From Bacteroidales bacterium (GTDB taxonomy: Bacteria; Bacteroidota; Bacteroidia; Bacteroidales; UBA932): 64,000 bases of DNA. The notes beneath the pieces were generated by a model. The model searched no databases. It saw nothing but the letters and a program-made list of their open reading frames with translations, and was not told the origin of the DNA. Positions 34,379-42,543 of this stretch are shown piece after piece (within the stretch, counting starts at the first letter, position 1; every line of letters starts with the position of its first letter). The position numbers were made by a program, and so were the translations under genes. The stretch lies in NCBI GenBank assembly GCA_017445755.1, contig JAFSSE010000022.1:1-64000 (forward strand), given 5' to 3'.

Positions 34379-35206
34379 CTAAAGTTCTTGTATAATCCTT
34401 TCAAAAAGGGTGGTCATTGTATTCGCAATGGCGTCCGCTGCATAGACCACGTCAGCGCCGTCGTTGACGTAGTCTTCCGGGTAATTGTCGTGCGCCTCGT
34501 TGGTAATGACGGACATGCCGAAAACGGGGATTGAAGCGTGGCGGGCTACGATTACTTCCGGAATCGTGCTCATGCCGACGCAGTCCGCGCCCGCCTTCCG
34601 GAAGAATTTATACTCGGCGGGAGTCTCGTAGGAGGGTCCGGTGCTGCCGAGGTAAACGCCGGTTTTCACCGGAATGCCGAGCTCCAGGGCGACTTTCTTC
34701 GCCAGGGCGATTATCTTCGGATCATAGGGACGGGTCATGTCGGGGAAACGGGGGCCGAACTCGTCGAGGTTTGGTCCGATGAGGGGGTTCGGAAGGAGGT
34801 TGATATGGTCCCTGAGGATCACGAGGTCGCCGATTCTGTAGTCGTAGTTCACCCCTCCGGCGGCGTTTGAGACAAAGAGGGTTCCGATGCCGAGGACAAT
34901 CATTACCCGGACCGGCAGGGTGACCTGGTCCATGGGGTATCCTTCGTAACAGTGGATGCGGCCCTGCATGGCGATGACGCATTTTCCTCCGAGGGTACCG
35001 ACAATGTAATTGCCCTTGTGGCCGAGGGCGGTCGATACCGGGAAGCCGGGAATCTCACGGTATGGAATTTCGATTTTGTCGGAAATCCTGTCCGCGAGCG
35101 AATTGAGTCCGCTTCCGAGGATAATTCCGACTGCGGGCTTCCTGTCCCCGATGCGCTCTTTGACGGCCTCCGCCGCCGCATATATTTTTTCTAATCTAAG
35201 GTCCAT
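34379..35206 (-). CDS. punA: Purine nucleoside phosphorylase, paralogue with the normal Asn
   Basis: 275 residues, roughly two thirds identical by eye to the downstream copy. Conserved: [47 protein letters not shown] and SVITN with Asn236 in place of Asp. This is the normal 6-oxopurine (inosine, guanosine) type. It splits nucleosides with phosphate into base and ribose-1-phosphate. Middle gene of mtaD-punA-punA, 21 bases after mtaD. Confidence 0.93.
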   Translation of the reverse strand: MDLRLEKIYAAAEAVKERIGDRKPAVGIILGSGLNSLADRISDKIEIPYREIPGFPVSTALGHKGNYIVGTLGGKCVIAMQGRIHCYEGYPMDQVTLPVRVMIVLGIGTLFVSNAAGGVNYDYRIGDLVILRDHINLLPNPLIGPNLDEFGPRFPDMTRPYDPKIIALAKKVALELGIPVKTGVYLGSTGPSYETPAEYKFFRKAGADCVGMSTIPEVIVARHASIPVFGMSVITNEAHDNYPEDYVNDGADVVYAADAIANTMTTLFERIIQEL

Positions 35207-35227
35207 AGTATCAGTGTTTTAGTCCGT

Positions 35228-36484
35228 CTAATCGAGCTCCCTCAGAATTTCCCTCGCTTGCTGTAGCATCTCTTTTTCTCCTTCGATTCTCCGGTTTCTC
35301 ACTACGAATTTTCCGCCCGCGATGACCGATTCGATGCAGTCGCTGTGGGCCGAGTAGATAAGGTTGGAAAGGAAGGGGGCAGGGGAAAGGAAGGCGGGGG
35401 AGTCGGTATCGATGATAAGGATGTCGGCGAGTTTGCCTTCACGGATTTCCCCGGTGTCGATGCCGAGGGCGCGGGCGCCGTTCACGGTTGCCGCGTCGAG
35501 GAGTTCCTGGATAGGCATGGTCCTCGGGTCCCGGTTGATGGCTTTCTGGACGATGGCGGAGGTCTTCATGGTCTCGAGGAGGTCGAGGTTGTTTGAAGAC
35601 GCGGCCCCGTCAGTACCGATGCAGACATTGACTCCCGCGGCCTTGAGGTCATTGTAACGGAAACGGTATCCGGAGGCAAGCTTGAGGTTGGAATTGACGT
35701 TATAGACGCATGAAACCCGGTTTCTTCCCAGGATTTCCACATCCTCGTCTGTCAGCCACAAGCTGTGCCCGGCGATGACATCGGGTCCCAGGACGCCCAG
35801 CTCGTCAAGGTATTTGACGGTAGTGATACCGCGCTCCTTTATGCTGTCCGCCTGCTCCTTTTCGGTCTCTGCAAGGTGGATGTGAATCGGGAGATGGTGC
35901 TTTCTGGCAAATTCGGTCCCAAAGAGAATCATCTCTTCGCTGACGGTATAGGCGGAGTGGATGGAGACGGTAAAAACAGCGTCCTCGGGATTCCAGGACC
36001 GGGATTTTTCGTACAGCTCAGCGCATTCATCCCGCTGGATTGCGGCCTTTTCCCTGTCGTAGAGGTCTAGGATAACGTAGGAAATAGCCGGCCTGAGCCC
36101 GATTTCCCCGGTGGCCCTCAGGGCGGCGAGGGGGAACCAGTACTGGTCGTTGAAGGTAACGGTTCCGGACTTTGCCATTTCAAGGCAGGCGACCTTGGTC
36201 CCATGATAAACAAAATCCTCATCGAGCTTTGCCTCAAGCCGCCATATTTCGGAAATCCAGTCGTGGAAATCGACATCTTCCCGGACGCCCCTCAGAAGGG
36301 ACATGGCGGCGTGGGTATGCATGTTGACAAGGGCCGGCAGGGCGGTTTTTCCGTTGCAGTCCACGACCTCGGTCCCCGGCTCGGGGGAGGAAGGGGCGGC
36401 GGGAGAAATCCTGGAAATCCTTTTTCCGTCGATCAGGATGTCGACTTGCTTTTCGTTGAGGGTGATGTTTTTAAGGAGGATCAT
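35228..36484 (-). CDS. mtaD: 5'-methylthioadenosine / S-adenosylhomocysteine deaminase
   Basis: 418 residues, amidohydrolase fold with metal ligands HTHAA near 55, HIHLAET, GHSLWL and the late Asp in IGTDGAASSNN. These motifs (VNMHTHAAMSLLRG, WFPLAAL) fit the MTA/SAH deaminase group, which turns MTA or SAH into the inosine form. Followed by two PNPs, this suggests deamination and then phosphorolysis of methylthio- or other purine nucleosides. First gene of the operon. Guanine or cytosine deaminase-like activity is a less likely alternative. Confidence 0.88.
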   Translation of the reverse strand: MILLKNITLNEKQVDILIDGKRISRISPAAPSSPEPGTEVVDCNGKTALPALVNMHTHAAMSLLRGVREDVDFHDWISEIWRLEAKLDEDFVYHGTKVACLEMAKSGTVTFNDQYWFPLAALRATGEIGLRPAISYVILDLYDREKAAIQRDECAELYEKSRSWNPEDAVFTVSIHSAYTVSEEMILFGTEFARKHHLPIHIHLAETEKEQADSIKERGITTVKYLDELGVLGPDVIAGHSLWLTDEDVEILGRNRVSCVYNVNSNLKLASGYRFRYNDLKAAGVNVCIGTDGAASSNNLDLLETMKTSAIVQKAINRDPRTMPIQELLDAATVNGARALGIDTGEIREGKLADILIIDTDSPAFLSPAPFLSNLIYSAHSDCIESVIAGGKFVVRNRRIEGEKEMLQQAREILRELD

Positions 36485-36498
36485 CTTAGTCCGGGTTT

Positions 36499-36521
36499 GA
36501 AAAAAACCGGCGCAGGCCGGT
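36499..36521 (-). terminator. Terminator after the PUR-family gene
   Basis: Six-pair GC stem (36506-36511 with 36516-36521), tetraloop, then about T7 on the minus strand (36500-36506). It separates the PUR gene from the mtaD operon. Confidence 0.75.
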
Positions 36522-36531
36522 CATGATTTCA

Positions 36532-36873
36532 TCAAAGTTCGTCGAAGCTGACACTTTCCGAAGGGGAGCCGTCCCGCGCTGGGAGATCCTTCAGGCAGTT
36601 TTCGCGGATGTAGTTTATTGCATCCTGCAGCCCTTCCGCAAACTTCTCGAAGTCTTCCTTATAGAGGAAAATCTTGTGTTTGTCAAAGGAGAAACTGCCG
36701 TCGCGCTCCTGGCGGCGCTTGCTTTCGGTAATTGTCAGATAGTAGTCATTGTTGCCCTTCGTCGACTTTACATCGAAGAAATAAGTTCGCTTTCCGGCAC
36801 GGACGGGCTTGGAATACACGTCGTCGGAATTTCTCTCCTGAGAGAATCCTCTCTCGTAGTCCTCACGGTACAT
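36532..36873 (-). CDS. PUR-family nucleic-acid-binding protein (DUF3276)
   Basis: 113 residues. A PUR-alpha-like repeat typical of Bacteroidetes and spirochaetes: SKPVRAGKRTYFFDVKSTKGNNDYYLTITESKRR, then a helix EDFEKFAEGLQDAINYI. In homologues this fold binds single-stranded DNA/RNA. Single gene, with its own terminator and a TATTTTTG -7 box (36900-36907, minus strand) divergent from nusB. Confidence 0.88.
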   Translation of the reverse strand: MYREDYERGFSQERNSDDVYSKPVRAGKRTYFFDVKSTKGNNDYYLTITESKRRQERDGSFSFDKHKIFLYKEDFEKFAEGLQDAINYIRENCLKDLPARDGSPSESVSFDEL

Positions 36874-36899
36874 GGTTCGTAATTTTAATATTTACCCTA

Positions 36900-36937
36900 C
36901 AAAAATACGGAAAATAATTTCAAATATTGTATATTTG
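36900..36937. promoter_or_regulatory. Divergent -7 boxes for the PUR gene and nusB
   Basis: Minus-strand TATTTTTG at 36900-36907 and plus-strand TATATTTG at 36930-36937, in an 87-base gap. The -33 elements are not clear. Confidence 0.5.
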
Positions 36938-36960
36938 TACAAATTTTTGTTTGAAATATC

Positions 36961-37896
36961 ATGCTGAACAGACGAATCCTTAGAGTCAAGGCCCTCAAAG
37001 TGCTGTATGCCTGTGCGGAAGACAGGACCCTTTCCCTCAAAGACGCTAATTCAATGCTCGACGCTTCGTGCGAAGCTGCGCGCGACATGTACCTGTTCAT
37101 GCTGGACCTCGTCCGGCCCCTGACCGCGGAGGCCTCAAACCGCATTGAGGCGGCAAGGGGAAAGCTCCGGCCGAGCGAAGAAGACCTCAATCCCAATACC
37201 AAATTCTCCGAAAACGCCATCGCCCGTGTCCTCGACGAGGATCCGGACTTCAAGAAAATCCTGGAAAGAAAAAAGCTTTCCTGGGAGCCCTACGATGCCT
37301 TTATCCGGGATCTCTACAACACCGTTTCCGCCCGTGAGTATTTCCGGGAGTACATGGAGAGCGGGGACCGCTCAGCCGTCTCGGACGCCCGTCTTTTCCA
37401 GAAGATATTCGAGGAGGAGCTGGAGGACAGGGAGGATCTTCTTTCAATCCTCGAAGAGATGAATCTCCTCTGGACGGACGATCTCGGCTATGTCCTCAGG
37501 TATGATATAAAATCCCTCGGGAGCATCGCAGAAAAGGGGATATGGACTCTTCCGGACCTCTATACCTCCGAGGAGGACAGCTCCTTCGCAAGGCGGCTGC
37601 TGCAGCGGACCTACGGCACCTGCGAGGGCTCTTTCGAGCGGATTTCCGCCAATGTCAGCGGCTGGGAACGAGACCGTCTCTTCGTCCTCGATACGGTTCT
37701 GATTTCCATGGGGCTCGCCGAGGCGGAGACCTTCCCGGACATCCCGCTCCGGGTGACCATCAATGAATACGTCGAGCTTACGAAATACTACAGCACCCCG
37801 AAGAGCCGTTCCTTTGTCAACGGACTTCTCGACCGCCTTATCCGGGAGGATATCGCCTCCGGAAAAATAACCAAATCAATCGATTCCAATCAATAA
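36961..37896 (+). CDS. nusB: Transcription antitermination protein NusB (long Bacteroidetes form)
   Basis: 311 residues against about 140 in E. coli. It starts with the NusB-like RRILRVKALKVLYA, has a long helical insertion, and the C-terminal NusB domain is clear (WERDRLFVLDTVLISMGLAE...VTINEYVELTKYYSTPKSRSFVNGLLD). It supports rRNA antitermination with NusA, NusE and NusG. First gene of nusB-yajC-ybbR-coaE, an order common in the phylum. Confidence 0.93.
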   Translation: MLNRRILRVKALKVLYACAEDRTLSLKDANSMLDASCEAARDMYLFMLDLVRPLTAEASNRIEAARGKLRPSEEDLNPNTKFSENAIARVLDEDPDFKKILERKKLSWEPYDAFIRDLYNTVSAREYFREYMESGDRSAVSDARLFQKIFEEELEDREDLLSILEEMNLLWTDDLGYVLRYDIKSLGSIAEKGIWTLPDLYTSEEDSSFARRLLQRTYGTCEGSFERISANVSGWERDRLFVLDTVLISMGLAEAETFPDIPLRVTINEYVELTKYYSTPKSRSFVNGLLDRLIREDIASGKITKSIDSNQ

Positions 37897-37908
37897 AAAC
37901 AATTCAAT

Positions 37909-38226
37909 ATGAACGCAATGATGCTTTTACAGGCCACCCAGCCCACCGGCGGCAGTTCCTGGTCCATGTGGATCATGCTGATCCTCATTTTCGTGGTCAT
38001 GTACTTTTTCATGATCCGCCCTCAGCGCAAGCAGCAGAAGGAGCTCCAGAACTTCCGTAATTCCCTGAAGAAAGGGGACAAGGTAGTTACTGTCGGGGGC
38101 ATTTACGGAGAAATCGTCGAGGTCAACGAGAAGACCGCCCTCATCAGGGTTGACGGCGACACCAAACTCCGCGTCGACAAGAACGGACTGGTCCGCGATT
38201 ATTCGACCGACGCACAGCAGCAGTAA
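37909..38226 (+). CDS. yajC: Preprotein translocase accessory subunit YajC
   Basis: 105 residues: short N-terminus, one membrane helix (WSMWIMLILIFVVMYFFMIR, about 18-37), then the conserved RPQRKQQKELQNFRNSLKKGDKVVTVGGIYG. It associates with SecDF-YidC at the Sec translocon. 12 bases after nusB. Confidence 0.94.
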   Translation: MNAMMLLQATQPTGGSSWSMWIMLILIFVVMYFFMIRPQRKQQKELQNFRNSLKKGDKVVTVGGIYGEIVEVNEKTALIRVDGDTKLRVDKNGLVRDYSTDAQQQ

Positions 38227-38229
38227 GAC

Positions 38230-39204
38230 GTGGACCCGCTCCGGCGAATAAAGGGTCTCCTGCAACTAGGTACGGGAAGGGATACGGCGGTTCTGCTTTC
38301 ATCCCTCCTCGTTGCCTTCGTTATATGGTTGATTTCCAACCTTTCGCAGTCCTATGCCGGGACGCTCTCCGTCCCGGTCATCGCCGAATGTAACATTGAG
38401 GGCCACGCCAGCGTTTCCGACTCTCCAGCGATGGCTGTCGCCCGCTGCCATGCTTCCGGAAGCGCCCTCCTCAAGAACCGGAACCGTTCCGGTCGGAAAC
38501 CCGTCAGGGTGAGCATCGACCGCTCTGACCTCCGCCAGACCGGACCGGAGGAGTTCTGCCTGACCGGATCTGCGATGAACGCCTATGTAAATGCGATTTT
38601 CGGGAGCGGTGCGACGGTGGATGCCTTTATCTCCGATTCGCTGTTCTTTCGCTTTCCATACATGAACAACAGGAAGGTTCCGGTGGAACCGGTCCAGGAT
38701 CTCCGCTTCAGGGACGAGTATATGCTGACCGCCCCGTTATCCGTAGTTCCCGATTCCATCACGGTTTACGGCGAGGAAGCCAGAATAGGCGGAATCGACC
38801 GCGTATATACCTCAGCCCTCAATCTTTACGACCTTCATGAGAGCCAGAGCGGTACCCTTCGGCTTGGCCGGATCAAGGGGGTCCGCTTCTCCCAGGACGA
38901 GGTGGCCTATTCCATTGACATTTCCCGCTATGTGGAGATTGCATCTACGGTCCAGATCGAGGTCTGGAACGCCCCCGCCGGGAAAAATCTCCAGGTATAT
39001 CCCTCGACCGCCGAGGTCGTCTTCCGCTGCAAATTCCCGCTCCGGCGGGACCCTTCGGATGCCTTCCGGCTCTACGTGGATTACCGCGATTTCACCTCAT
39101 CCCTGACGGGCCGCTGCGTCCCGCGTATCCTTAAACTTCCCTCCGGGGTCATCGATGTCCGGGTTACTCCGGAAGTCGTCGACTGCGTTCTCGAAGAGCA
39201 ATGA
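38230..39204 (+). CDS. YbbR-like domain protein
   Basis: 324 residues from a GTG at 38230, 3 bases after the yajC stop. N-terminal membrane helix (DTAVLLSSLLVAFVIWLISN, about 17-37) and YbbR-type repeats outside the membrane (FRFPYMNNRKVPVEPV, VVPDSITVYGEEARI). In Firmicutes the YbbR protein CdaR regulates the diadenylate cyclase CdaA; no cyclase gene is next to it here. No in-frame ATG precedes the membrane helix, so GTG is accepted. It overlaps coaE by 4 bases. Confidence 0.83.
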   Translation: MDPLRRIKGLLQLGTGRDTAVLLSSLLVAFVIWLISNLSQSYAGTLSVPVIAECNIEGHASVSDSPAMAVARCHASGSALLKNRNRSGRKPVRVSIDRSDLRQTGPEEFCLTGSAMNAYVNAIFGSGATVDAFISDSLFFRFPYMNNRKVPVEPVQDLRFRDEYMLTAPLSVVPDSITVYGEEARIGGIDRVYTSALNLYDLHESQSGTLRLGRIKGVRFSQDEVAYSIDISRYVEIASTVQIEVWNAPAGKNLQVYPSTAEVVFRCKFPLRRDPSDAFRLYVDYRDFTSSLTGRCVPRILKLPSGVIDVRVTPEVVDCVLEEQ

Positions 39205-39806
39205 AAACGCTCCTTCTGACCGGTCCCATAGGTAGCGGCAAGTCCGCAGTTTCCGCCCTGCTCCGGGAGCGGGGCGTTGCCGTATATGATTCTGACTCGA
39301 GGGCTAAACTCCTTTATGAAACCGACCCTGAGCTGCTTCCGGCTGTGGAAAAGGCACTTGGGAGAAGTTTCCGCCGAAGGGGTGTTTTCTCCCGGAAGGC
39401 CCTTTCAAACGTGGTCTTTTCCGACCCGGAGAAACTCTCCATCCTCGAGGGTGTGGTCCATCCGGCGGTCCGGGAGGATTTCCTTCGCTGGAGGGACGGG
39501 ATAAGCTACCCCTCATGGCCTCATGGGGCCGGGCCCTTCGTGGTTATGGAGTCCGCAATCGCCCTTTCGAAACCCCTTTTCCGGGACCTCTTTGACGGTG
39601 TCATCATGGTTGAGGCCCCTCTGGAGGAAAGGGTTCGGCGAATTGTCGCGAGGGATGGAGTTTCGGAGGAGGAGGCCCTCCGCCGCATCTCCCTCCAGAA
39701 TTTCGACCCTTCCCTTGCCGACCTCCTTATCGTCAACGACGCTTCCCCCGACGACCTTATTCCCAAAGTTGAGTTTATTCTTTCATGGAATTATCTTAAA
39801 GATTAA
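39201..39806 (+). CDS. coaE: Dephospho-CoA kinase
   Basis: 201 residues. P-loop GPIGSGKSAV at 8-17, YDSDSRAK near 30, VVHPAVREDF and the LID-type region EERVRRIVARDG. Last step of coenzyme A synthesis. Start ATG overlaps the ybbR stop (ATGA). Confidence 0.95.
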   Translation: MKTLLLTGPIGSGKSAVSALLRERGVAVYDSDSRAKLLYETDPELLPAVEKALGRSFRRRGVFSRKALSNVVFSDPEKLSILEGVVHPAVREDFLRWRDGISYPSWPHGAGPFVVMESAIALSKPLFRDLFDGVIMVEAPLEERVRRIVARDGVSEEEALRRISLQNFDPSLADLLIVNDASPDDLIPKVEFILSWNYLKD

Positions 39807-39807
39807 T

Positions 39808-39815
39808 TATATTTG
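39808..39815 (+). promoter_or_regulatory. -7 box before the DUF5606 gene
   Basis: TATATTTG, 20 bases upstream of ATG 39836. A new transcript probably starts here for DUF5606-rimO-DUF6340. Confidence 0.6.
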
Positions 39816-39835
39816 CAAGAATTAATATCATAAAA

Positions 39836-40267
39836 ATGAAAACAGATCTTTCGAAAATCCTTTCGGTGTCCGGCCAGCACGGACTTTACAATTATATCGC
39901 CCAGGCCCGAAGCGGAGCTGTCGTCGAGTCCCTCGAAGACAAGAGCCGCAGAGTATTTGATCTCAAGAGCCGTATCACCTCCCTAGCAGACATTTCCATC
40001 TATACGATGGACGCCGAGGTGAAACTCCGGGAAGTTTTCCTGAAGATGCACGAGGTCCTCGGAGAGACTCCCGCCCCCTCGCCCAAGGCCCCGGTTGCCG
40101 AGATTAAGGCCGTTTTCGAGAAGGCCCTCCCCGATTATGATCCCGACCGCTTCTATGTTTCCCATATGAAGAAAGTCGTCGAATGGTATAACGAGATACT
40201 GAAATTCGCTTCCTTCGATTTCACTGATCCGGAAGGGGAAGAGGCAGAGGAAGCAGCCGCGGAATAA
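39836..40267 (+). CDS. DUF5606 family protein
   Basis: 143 residues with the typical start MKTDLSKILSVSGQHGLYNYIAQARSG and an early beta-rich domain (GAVVESLEDKSRRVFD), a helical middle and an acidic tail (EGEEAEEAAAE). Widespread and conserved in Bacteroidales, function unknown. Soluble. Four bases before rimO. Confidence 0.85.
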   Translation: MKTDLSKILSVSGQHGLYNYIAQARSGAVVESLEDKSRRVFDLKSRITSLADISIYTMDAEVKLREVFLKMHEVLGETPAPSPKAPVAEIKAVFEKALPDYDPDRFYVSHMKKVVEWYNEILKFASFDFTDPEGEEAEEAAAE

Positions 40268-40271
40268 AGGT

Positions 40272-41594
40272 ATGCAGACCCTGCAGGTAATTGTCCTTGG
40301 GTGTTCCAAGAACACAGTCGATACGGAGCACCTGCTCTCCCAGGTCCGGGACCGTTTTGAATTAGTTCCGGAAGGGGAGGACCGCCCGGTAGATTACCTG
40401 CTCATAGATACCTGCGGATTCATAGGTGACGCCAAGGAGCAGTCGATAGAGACTATCCTTTCGGCCGCTGAGGCGAAAAAAGCGGGGAAGGTCGGCAAAC
40501 TGGTGGTTTTCGGCTGCCTCTCGGAGCGGTACCCCTCAGAGCTCCCGGAGCTTATTCCGGAAGTTGACCTCTGGTTCGGAGCCAGGGACTTTGACCCCCT
40601 CGTGAGGGCGCTCGGATGTACCCCGGATCCGTCCAGGAACCATCTCAGGGTCCGCTATGACTCCCACCACCCGTATGCCTTCCTGAAGATTTCCGAGGGC
40701 TGCGACAGGCGGTGTTCGTACTGCGCCATCCCGCTTATCCGGGGACCTCACCGTTCAGTTCCCCTTGAAGTGCTTGTAAAGGAGGCGGAAACGCTTGCCT
40801 CCGAGGGAGTTAAAGAGCTTGTTCTGATTGCCCAGGATACTACCTGCTACGGGCTTGACCTCTACCGGAAAAGGATGCTCGCGGAACTTCTACGCCGGCT
40901 TTCAGCCATAGAGGGTATCCGCCGCATCCGAATCCATTATTCATATCCGGACGATTTCCCGGAGGATGTCCTCGACGAGATGGCGTCCAATCCGAAAATC
41001 TGCCGCTATCTGGACCTTCCTCTCCAGCATATTTCCGATTCTGTCCTTAAGAACATGCGCCGCCATATTGACGGGGAGGGGACCCGCGCCATTATCCGCA
41101 GAATGAGGGAAAAGGTCCCGGGGCTCGCCCTTCGGACCACCCTTATCGTAGGACACCCCGGAGAGGGTCGGAAGGAGTTCCGGGAGCTGCTGGATTTTGT
41201 CGAAGAAACCCGCTTCGACCGCCTCGGCTGCTTTGCCTATTCCGAAGAGGAGGGAACTTACGGGGCGGAGCATTTTACGGACAGCGTCACGCCGCGGACG
41301 AAACAATCCCGCCTGAAGCGGCTTATGGAGCTTCAGCGTGGCATTTCCTTTGCTGCTAATTCCGAGAGGGTCGGAACGGAAACCGACGTGCTCGTGGATG
41401 ATTTCGTGGACGGGTGCTTCGTCTGCCGGAGCGAATACGAAAGCCCGGAAGTTGACGGGGAAATCCTCGTTAAGTATGACGAGGCCGCATTCGGGGGAGT
41501 GGAACCATACTCCTTTGTCGGCGAATTCCTCCACGTACGCATCACGGCCGCCGATGAATACGACCTGATTGCGGAACTATCTAAAAACCAATGA
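40272..41594 (+). CDS. rimO: Ribosomal protein S12 methylthiotransferase RimO
   Basis: 440 residues. N-terminal UPF0004 domain with VLGCSKNTVDTE and further Cys (DTCGFI, VFGCLSERY) for the second cluster, the radical-SAM motif CDRRCSYCAIP near 144-155, and a C-terminal TRAM domain. RimO adds a methylthio group to Asp88 of S12. The RimO-type LIRGPHRSVP pattern separates it from MiaB. The stop overlaps the next gene's first possible ATG. Confidence 0.96.
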   Translation: MQTLQVIVLGCSKNTVDTEHLLSQVRDRFELVPEGEDRPVDYLLIDTCGFIGDAKEQSIETILSAAEAKKAGKVGKLVVFGCLSERYPSELPELIPEVDLWFGARDFDPLVRALGCTPDPSRNHLRVRYDSHHPYAFLKISEGCDRRCSYCAIPLIRGPHRSVPLEVLVKEAETLASEGVKELVLIAQDTTCYGLDLYRKRMLAELLRRLSAIEGIRRIRIHYSYPDDFPEDVLDEMASNPKICRYLDLPLQHISDSVLKNMRRHIDGEGTRAIIRRMREKVPGLALRTTLIVGHPGEGRKEFRELLDFVEETRFDRLGCFAYSEEEGTYGAEHFTDSVTPRTKQSRLKRLMELQRGISFAANSERVGTETDVLVDDFVDGCFVCRSEYESPEVDGEILVKYDEAAFGGVEPYSFVGEFLHVRITAADEYDLIAELSKNQ

Positions 41595-41596
41595 TT

Positions 41597-42532
41597 ATGA
41601 AACGTTTATCCATACTTTTCGTCGCAGCTTCAATCTTGCTCGTCGCCTCCTGCTCTCCGGAGACGTTTTCGATGAATATCGAGATGCGCTATCCCTCCCG
41701 TTCCGGTATAGACCTGACCCGGAAGTCGATGGCGGTTGTCGCAGTTGACAGCGGAGACGCTTCCGACACGACTTTCATGAGTGCCGTCGCAGAGGGCTTC
41801 GCCACCAAGATGGAGGAAGAGTATTACGGCGGAAAGAGCGTCATCGATATCTACCGGGTCCCGTCAATAAGCGGCTCCAGTGTGAAATCCTTCGCCCAGG
41901 ACCTTATAATGGACACAAACCGGGACGTAGTCTTCCTTTTCGACCGGACCGAGTTCGGAGGGATTGCTACGGGTGACCGTAAGCAGAACCGCCTGGCGAC
42001 CAATCCGGACTCCGCCTATATTACGGATGCCGCCCTTCCTTTCCGTCTCAAGATGTCCGTTTACAATTCCCTGGACACCCTGGATAAGGTTTATTCCTAT
42101 TCCGGCGCCTCGTCGGTCCGCTGCAATGTCTATAACGACGGAACTTCCACGGCGGTAGAAAGGAATATCTGGGACAGTTCGGTCTCCGAGGCCGTGAAGG
42201 TGGGTTCCAGGGCAGCAGCCAACTTCCTGAATACCTGGAAAACGGAGACATATACCTTCTACTATTTCGAGACGCTCTCATCCGACTGGGACGAGGCCTC
42301 GCAGGCCGCGTACGAGTACCGCTGGACCGATGCCGTCAGGAAATGGACGTCCATCTTCAAGAATTCCAGCGATTCCAGGAAAAAGGCCTGCGCCGCATAT
42401 GACATAGCGACAGCGTGTTATATGCTCGAGGAATATCCCCTCGCCCTTCAGTGGCTGGACATGGCGGACTCCCTATGCTCGCTGAGTCTTTCCCCGGGGC
42501 TCAGGAAGCGCATTAACAGCAGAATCCAATAA
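41597..42532 (+). CDS. DUF6340 lipoprotein
   Basis: 311 residues from ATG 41597 (an ATG two codons earlier overlaps the rimO stop). Lipobox MKRLSILFVAASILLVASC, Cys19. Body: DLTRKSMAVVAVDSGDASD, a central MDTNRDVVFLFDRTEFG and a C-terminal TPR-like part (WDEASQAAYEYRWTDAVRKW, KKACAAYDIATACYMLEEYPLALQW). Fits DUF6340, found in Bacteroidales with no assigned role. The helical repeats suggest protein contacts in the periplasm. Confidence 0.78.
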   Translation: MKRLSILFVAASILLVASCSPETFSMNIEMRYPSRSGIDLTRKSMAVVAVDSGDASDTTFMSAVAEGFATKMEEEYYGGKSVIDIYRVPSISGSSVKSFAQDLIMDTNRDVVFLFDRTEFGGIATGDRKQNRLATNPDSAYITDAALPFRLKMSVYNSLDTLDKVYSYSGASSVRCNVYNDGTSTAVERNIWDSSVSEAVKVGSRAAANFLNTWKTETYTFYYFETLSSDWDEASQAAYEYRWTDAVRKWTSIFKNSSDSRKKACAAYDIATACYMLEEYPLALQWLDMADSLCSLSLSPGLRKRINSRIQ

Positions 42533-42543
42533 CATTAACTCAT

